Assembly: GCF_907165205.1 (NCBI RefSeq)
Contig: NC_058192.1
Span: 13,950,001 to 14,014,000, forward strand
Source: Coccinella septempunctata
Lineage: Eukaryota; Arthropoda; Insecta; Coleoptera; Coccinellidae
DNA: 64,000 nt
Direction of reading: 5' to 3'
Positions 57,825-64,000 of the stretch are shown piece after piece. Position 1 is the first letter of the stretch. Each line of letters opens with the position of its first letter. Under the pieces are notes generated by a model, which saw only the letters and a list, made by a program, of their open reading frames with translations, searched no databases and was not told where the DNA came from. The translations under genes and the position numbers were made by a program.

Positions 57825-59191
57825 CAGAGCCGGAGCGAGGGCGTGGCGAGAGAGGCGGTCGCCACGGGCGCTAGCGATCTGGGGGCGCAAAATAAAAATA
57901 ATAAAAAAACAGTATTCTCTCCAATTGACTATTTTTCATTTAATATTTAACACAAAACATAATATTATAAAAATATGCCAAACACATTATACATATGTGT
58001 GTGAATTAAATTGTGAACGTAAACGAACACTATACAGGTGGGATTGTAAATAACGTCCGTAGTCCACAGCATTGACTGGAGAATAATAATCAAATATTAA
58101 TAATAATAAATTATTAAGATATAGTCCACACCATCAGTCTGAAAACAGAATGCGTCGCCACAGCCTTCTAAAGAATGTCTCTATTGACGGATGTGGCGTC
58201 GCATAACAACCAACGCGATAACAAAGGCCATGTCGAGATATACATACTTACAAAAAAACTATCGGAGATCGATTAGGGCGCAAAACCATAGCCGATTGGG
58301 GGTATTTCCTTCAGAACATAGACAACAGTAGCTCCTGCTTTTATCGCAGACAACGCTCGTGCATTTATGTTTCTAAGGGTTTTACTTCTTCTTATATTAA
58401 TATATACTAAGTTATTGAGTGAAAATATAATATGAGCCTGGAAATCATTCGAACTGGAGAGCTGGTAAATTATCACAGGTAGAGGTTACAGAAGAGGAAA
58501 AGAGAAGAAAAATAAAATAGCCTGGAGGAGAAGCTGATGATGAAACATTTTAATATCTAGAAGAATAAGCTGAAAAAGGACCTCATTCAAGTATTGAACT
58601 ATATATTTCACTGCAACTTGAAGAAAGATTCAGTGTTTTGCCAGAAGTTTCTGAAGGCAGCTTCCTCGAGGGAATATGTTTGCAAGGCTTTCTACTTGGC
58701 GAACTAAACAAGAAAGCATTGAAGTATAGTCCCAATTCAGATCCATACAAATTTGTGGCCACTCAAAATATTCTTGACTTTATCAGTAACTACAGCTGGC
58801 ACAGCTACATATTAACGTTCTTTCAACAAATTGAAATTAGTGGAAACCTATTTAAGGTCTTTAACTGGACATGAAAGGCTGAATTATTTAGCATAGCAGT
58901 CCCATCAATAGAAAAGAAAAAGAATCACGACATCATTGATATTCTTGCAGAAACCAAAGCAAGAAAAGTCAAATTATAGTTCATTTTGAATGCATGTTAT
59001 TGTTATTTCGTATCCCTTTTATTTTGATTTTATTTGTATTAATTTCTTTAAAATAGGAAAGATTTTTCCGAGCAAAAAAAGCTAGGTATTCGATTATGAA
59101 AGATAAATACAAATCAACATAAGAAAGAGAATTTCTTAGGGGCGCATTATGAGAATTCGCCACAGGCGCCAGAATCCTAGTTCCGGCTCTG
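57825..59191 (+). mobile_element. hAT transposon, internally decayed
   Basis: The termini CAGAGCCGGAGCGAGGG and, on the right, AGTTCCGGCTCTG form short imperfect inverted repeats starting CAGAGCCGGA. An exact 8-bp duplication CCGTTCAC flanks both sides. CAG(A/G)G termini and 8-bp duplications are hallmarks of hAT elements. A GGGGGCGC motif lies inside the left end and GGGGCGC/GGCGCC inside the right. Length is 1,367 bp; autonomous hAT elements are usually more than 2.5 kb, so this is a deletion derivative retaining the 3' end of its transposase. Confidence 0.95.
58560..58979 (+). pseudogene. hAT transposase C-terminal dimerisation domain, decayed
   Basis: The plus strand reads ISLQLEERFSVLPEVSEGSF in the first frame. 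Shifted frames give LSVTTAGTATY, stop, RSFNKLKLVETYLRSLTGHE, RLNYL, and then SIAVPSIEKKKNHDIIDILA, ETKARKVKL and a stop at 58979. This follows the standard C-terminal hAT pattern (LPVTVASxERSFSKLKLIKxYLRSTMxxERLxxLAxLSIE...). That domain mediates transposase dimerisation and carries the last part of the RNase H-like fold. One in-frame stop and at least two frameshifts are visible, and the N-terminal zinc finger and the catalytic Asp region are missing. The match resembles the ZMYM/DUF4371-like branch of hAT, by memory. Confidence 0.88.
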
Positions 59192-59199
59192 CCGTTCAC
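59192..59199. repeat. 8-bp target-site duplication of hAT element, right
   Basis: CCGTTCAC, identical to 57817-57824. Confidence 0.93.
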
Positions 59200-59388
59200 A
59201 ATGGGCAGTTGAATTTCCCCAGCTAGCCTGCCGCATTGAATGCATTTTCATAAAGAAAACCAAGACCAAGACCGAGGCAGGTGAGCTCTAGATTCAACAG
59301 ACATTTTGTCATATTAGACCTCTTAAGGCTGTATGGCACCGTTTCGTTGGATTCAATTCTGAAAGCAAGTTATTTCATAGAAATTCTA

Positions 59389-60353
59389 TACAGGGTGTCT
59401 GTAAACAAATGCGAAGGACTTAGGGTGATGATTCCTCGATCAAAATAAGCAGGGGTAGTTCCTATAAATTTTTTTCGAAATCGACCTCCCTTCCAAGATA
59501 CAGCCTTTGGAAGGCGATGACGAGTTGACAGTTTTTAATTTTTTTTACGGGTTCTAAAAAACACTGAGTCATAAAAATACCTAATATAAAGCAAAAAGTA
59601 GATATTACTCACACATTTTTTAGGATCTCATAACTTTATTATCAGGGGTTGAAAATAACAATCCCTTATGATTTTCCATCAAAAATTGTTTTCGTGGGAT
59701 AGATTTTCGAAAAATAAAATTCTCTTATGGTTTCCCATACAATTCTGGAGAAAAAAGTCTGTTGCAAAATTTCGATACAGTCAATACTTTACTCGGAATA
59801 AATAAAAACTTACAAACAGTTCTCTGATCACTGTTCATTCCGTTTCATCGTATCTGTAGTCCATAGAATGACTACCTCCCGCTAAAATACATGCCTCTCT
59901 GCCTCATAGACCTTCGTATACTGTTTGTAAGTTTTTATTTATTCCGAGAAAAGTACCGACTGTATCGAAATTTTGACAGACGTTTTTTCTCCAGAATTGA
60001 ATGGAAAACCATAAGAGAATTTTATTTTTCGAAAATTTATCCCACGAAACCAATTTTCGAAGGAAAATCATAAGGGGTTGTTATTTTCAACCCCTAATAA
60101 TTAAGTTATGAAATCTAAAAAAATTGTGTGAGTAACATCTACTTCGTGCTTCATATTATGTTTAGTTTTATTACTCAGTGTTCCTTAGAACCCGTAAAAA
60201 AAATTGAAAACTGTCAACTCGTCAACGCCTTCCAGAGGCTGTATATCTTGGAAAGGAGGTCGATTTCGAAAATTTTTTTAGGAACTACCCCTGCTTATTT
60301 TCATTGAGGAATCATCACCCTAAGTCCTTCGCATTGTTTACAGACACCCTGTA
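59389..60353. repeat. Palindrome with TACAGGGTGTCTGTAAAC ends (965 bp)
   Basis: Arms of about 430 bp mirror each other. The left arm carries TACAGGGTGTCTGTAAAC, CGAAGGACTTAGGGTGATGA, AGCAGGGGTAGTTCC, GGGTTGAAAATAACAA and CTTACAAACAG, with complements in reverse order on the right, ending TTTACAGACACCCTGTA. The central loop (about 59830-59920) is unpaired. TA/TATA lies outside both ends. Non-coding. Confidence 0.88.
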
Positions 60354-61112
60354 TAATTGTTCTTCAACTGCCATCACAGCAGAATAAACAATTTTAAACA
60401 AACTTCACTCCTTGTTATATTCTCCCGAATTCGTACATTAGCTGATTTTGATTTAACAAGAATGATTTATAGATTGACAAAACATGTATGTAAAACGTGT
60501 CATACATTCATGGAGAACTTTTCCGGAAAAACGTATCGTTTATAGATCTCCCCAACCGTCTGGTCTGGAGGCAATATAATGTTTTATTCCTTCTCTCCTC
60601 ATGAAAATTGTTCAGAATTCCTCCCCGGATACCTGTTTCAACTTCTCCGAATACCGGAGTGAAAAAAGTGGGTGAAAAAGTGGGTTTTCCACAAAAGCTG
60701 CACTTATAGAAGCGAATATAAGAAAACGGCATCATTTCCCTCTTAAACAATTCGCGAGACTCGAAATACCGCGTGGACCCATTGAAAACGATACAAGTTG
60801 CCCCTGAGAATTTCGTCATTCACGTTACAAATTCTTGAGCACGTATTTTTATATGCATAAAAGCTTTTATGGGAAGTTTTCTTGAGATACGACGCATTTA
60901 ATTTAAATTCTTCCCGTTTTTACTTCGGCGGAAGGAGAGAGTGGAACTACAGCACGGCATTTTGCAGCTGTTAAAATATTTTGTTTTATTAATTTTATGG
61001 TGCTGATTTTTTTAGGTCGAGTGAAAACCAACAAGGACTTATTTCAGTGCTTGTTGTGGGAACTAGAAGGAAATCAGGCCAGCTCTGGGATGATTTTACA
61101 ATTATTCCTCAT
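60354..61112. other. Region without recognised gene
   Basis: A CpG-richer patch near 60560-60960 contains a minus-strand open frame (60508-60819) without any motif. Confidence 0.4.
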
Positions 61113-61204
61113 GAAGAAGTGGTGATTGAAGATGAAAAAGTTTGGTGATTGAAAATAAAGAAGTTCGGAGATTGAGAACAAAGAGGTTTGGTGATTGAAG
61201 TTTT
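61113..61204 (+). repeat. Minisatellite, four units of 23 bp
   Basis: The word GGTGATTGA (once GGAGATTGA) recurs at 61121, 61144, 61167 and 61190, exactly 23 bases apart. The unit consensus is AGAAGTTTGGTGATTGAAAA plus three bases. It explains the low-complexity open frame on the opposite strand. Confidence 0.93.
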
Positions 61205-61364
61205 GATAATCTTTATACGAGATAACGTATTTTCGATGTTGGGTTTTTCGGTGGTTAGCATTTTATATTTTGAATTTGACAACATGTGCACTTTTAGATT
61301 AGAGAAATTGAAATTGTAGAATTTTTGGTTGATACTTGACATTTGACTCTACTCTACCACAGTG

Positions 61365-62514
61365 TACAGGGTGGGCAAATTTCGATGTTTTAGCACTACA
61401 GCTTTTAAACCAGAGGGGATAGACAAAATCTGATACCCCATTCTCGTTCTCTTTTTCTGAGAAACTTACAATAGTAGTAGTGATTTTTGGCCACTTTCTT
61501 TCGTTTTCGAGTTATAAGCAAAAATTGGAAAAATGGCGATATCGAAATAAATTTATATCTCAGCTAATACAGATGATAGAGCTCTGAAATTGAAACATTA
61601 TACAGGCACTTTTTTACGTAGAATCCAGTGGCGTGCTCGCCTTTTTAGCAGGATTTTTAATTACGAAGCTATAACCCAAAGTTATGTTTTTTAAATGGGA
61701 ACACTAGTTTTCTGTGCAATTTTTTGAAAGCTTAATTTTTACTTATTTCAGAAATATATAAAATCATATGGTTTGTATCAATATAAATAATAGAAAATGG
61801 TCAAAAACCTTTTTTCTCAATATTTCTATGGTTCCAACTTTTGACGAGCACAGAAAAATAGAGTTTCCTATTACAAAAGCAGTCTTCCTTCGGCAATGTC
61901 ATTCTTTCTATGCATTTTACTAATTTTCACAAAATTTGAATCAAGATATATTTAATAAATTTTCATAATAATGAAAAAACTTATAGAAGGAGACAGTGGT
62001 AATCATACGATGCTATATTTTTCTATGCTCATCAAAAGTTGAAACCATAGAAATATTGAGAAAAAAGGTTTTTGACCATTTTCTATCATTTATATTGATA
62101 CAAACCATATGATGTTATATATATTTTTGAAATCAGTAAAAATTAAACTTGCAAATAATTGCACAGGAAACTAGTGTTTCCATTTAAAAAAACATAACTT
62201 TGGGTAATAGCTTCGTAATGGAAAATCCTGCTAAAAAGGCGAGCACGCCACTGGATTCTACTTAAAAAAGTGCCTGTATAATGTTTTAATTTCAGAGCTC
62301 TATCATCAGTATTAGCGGAGATATAAATTTATTTCAATATCGCCATTTTTCCAATTTTTGCTTATAACTCGAAAACAAAAGAAAGTGGCCAAAAATCACT
62401 ACTACTATTGTAAGTTTCTCAGAAAAAGAAAAGGAGAATGGGGTATCAGATTTTGTCTATTTCCTCTGGTTTAAAAGCTGTAGTGCTAAAACATCGAAAT
62501 TTGCCCACCCTGTA
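61365..62514. repeat. Very long palindrome with TACAGGGTGGGC ends (1,150 bp)
   Basis: Arms of roughly 500 bp face each other. Left landmarks TACAGGGTGGGCAAATTTCG, GAGTTATAAGCAAAAATTGG, ATCCAGTGGCGTGCTCGCC, AATGGTCAAAAACCTTTTTT and ATTTCTATGGTT have complements in reverse order on the right, ending TTTGCCCACCCTGTA. The loop is around 61870-61980. The termini equal those of the 6756 palindrome, and the GAGTTAT.AGCAAAAA word is shared, but the rest differs. No transposase is readable. Confidence 0.9.
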
Positions 62515-64000
62515 CTTTACTTTTCCGTAGTCTAAAACCATGCGTGTCAGATTACATCCACGATCAAACCTCATCACATCATTTCAATTCATATGAGTTA
62601 GATCCGCAATATTACTGCATTTGCAGAATGAATATCGATTCCAGCCATTTTCCAAAATTTGTTATTGTGTGCTTGCGTTAGTCCTCGTTTGTATATTTCG
62701 TAAATTATGAGTGACGAATATCCCTTTTTTATGAAGGATTACTTCCGGTCGGTGCCTTTAACAAATCGAGGAAACGCCATGATATTCACCTACTAACGCC
62801 CAAACGACTCTGTTTTTCTTCCATTGGCCATTTAGGGTCGACCCATGCGTAAAAGTCGGTTGAATAATTCATTGTTATATTCAAATTCGTTACGAACGTG
62901 CCTCTTACTCGGTGCAAGGTTAACAAATAGTCAAACAGCATTCCATTTCTTCTTTTAACACCTTCAGAACCGTGGGATTCCACCTTACCACGTTGAACAC
63001 AAGACGCGAGCATCATCTTTTTTATGGGATGAGCCACAGGAAATATTCCCTCGTGTGTTTAATCATTTTCATTTCCTTTTTTCAAATAATTCCATCTTTT
63101 TTAAAGAGTAGAAAGTCTGGTTGTCGTCTCTCATTTTTATGCATCGCCCACGAGTCGATCAGCATATATCAGTGACATTCTGCGAACTTTCCTTATTTAC
63201 CATGCACATTTCATTGAATTAATCAGAATGAATAAGATTTCGATCGGTTATTATACATAACAACTTTCGTTTCTCTTCATTTCCATTCAAAAATTATTAT
63301 GTTGATTTTCCTTTCCTTAGAATAATCGTTATATTTCATAATATAACGATATGACTACTGTAAAGAAGTTTTCTACAGGCTTAATTTTACTCCATGACGT
63401 CCTGGTGGTCTTTTTCCCATTTGGTTTGTTTAGGTTTTCGAAGCATTTAAATGCGCCAATACCATTGGCCCCATATATTCATCTTCTTGAGATCTTCGTT
63501 CAGAAATAGATTTGCTATCATCTACAGAGGTGAGATTCGATGGTGCTCAAAGGTGCCACTGGTATGTAGTTTCCTAATTGCTTAACATAAGGGTTGGTTA
63601 TCATTCTTTTCGTGATCATTTCATCAGTTTTTTACGAGGTTTTTTATTAAGTGTATAGGAAATATCAAGCCACAAAGAAACCTTTCATGCCTCGCCTTCA
63701 TTGAGGACCGTGATAGGTGTACAGAAAAAGTTATTTGAAACTAATCTCTACGAATTATTTTCCAAAGAAAACCTAGATGGTTGATGATTTATTCACGAGT
63801 TCCAATCGTATTTCACACACGATTTCCGTGCAATAATCCAGACATCCAATCATCATTCCATCTTCCTCAAGAGAATTTACGACTCCTCCGTTCAACAAAT
63901 CAATCGATAATGATTCCGCGATCATAAAATCGTCTTTCGGCGGCATAAACTCGCAAAAACGGCCATATCTCTTTTTCGCAAATGCATCAAATGAAAATTT
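62515..64000. other. Region without recognised gene
   Basis: AT-rich to mixed sequence. Short open frames at 62786-63175 lie on both strands without motifs. A small inverted pair (AATCGTTATATTTCAT / ATAATATAACGATAT) lies near 63324-63352. Nothing else supported. Confidence 0.4.

Noticed and set aside
61104..61342. Serine/asparagine-rich protein on the minus strand
   Set aside because: The text is produced by the 23-bp minisatellite.
1..64000. CRISPR arrays, bacterial operons, riboswitches, viral integrations
   Set aside because: No regularly spaced short repeats with unique spacers, no ribosome-binding-site gene clusters, and no viral protein motifs were seen on either strand.

Overview
The window is AT-rich nuclear DNA of an insect. 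The evidence is a dense mix of insect-type transposon families (mariner, two Tc1-like families, hAT, a pogo-like relic, non-LTR relics), many terminal-inverted-repeat elements, candidate spliceosomal introns inside repeats, and no prokaryotic operon structure. A beetle, possibly a lady beetle, is my guess from the abundance of palindromes ending in TACAGGGTG; that guess is weak. I found no convincing intact host protein gene. The one candidate is a 136-residue ORF with a signal-peptide-like start at 41593-42003.

Layout. 1-1274: decayed mariner interrupted by a 192-bp MITE flanked by TAA. 2085-3557: Tc1-like element (family I, minus strand). 4674-4991: C-terminal remnant of a non-LTR reverse transcriptase. 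6627-7640: repeat split by a 611-bp palindrome. 8621-9477: element whose inverted second copy lies at 28055-28909. 9.5-15.8 kb: mostly unexplained. 15800-16272: 473-bp MITE with TTA target duplications. 16620-17400: Tc1-like pseudogene split by a 133-bp MITE. 18210-19180: compound palindrome. 20445-22400: inverted-repeat element enclosing a second one (20808-21996). 26109-26773: palindrome. 30760-32090: array with a period of about 490 bp. 34488-34683: 60-bp inverted repeats around a tRNA-like cloverleaf. 36226-36498: LTR-like sequence.

37012-38538 and 39246-40755: two same-orientation but independently inserted copies of Tc1-like family II. 44358-45552: second mariner copy, minus strand. 46490-47969: second family I copy. 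51208-52137: pogo-like relic abutting a MITE copy (52142-53057). 55911-56889: third copy of that MITE, next to a decayed ORF with a VYFHKVGDG motif. 57825-59191: hAT element with perfect 8-bp target duplications. 59389-60353 and 61365-62514: long palindromes.

Every transposase here is broken by stops, frameshifts or loss of catalytic residues, so any mobility would depend on enzymes made elsewhere. The long palindromes would give long hairpin RNAs if transcribed. The least ordinary structures are the tRNA-cored inverted repeat, the TACAGGGTG palindrome group, and a MITE that keeps a spliced helix-turn-helix reading frame. All coordinates and match counts were read by eye.
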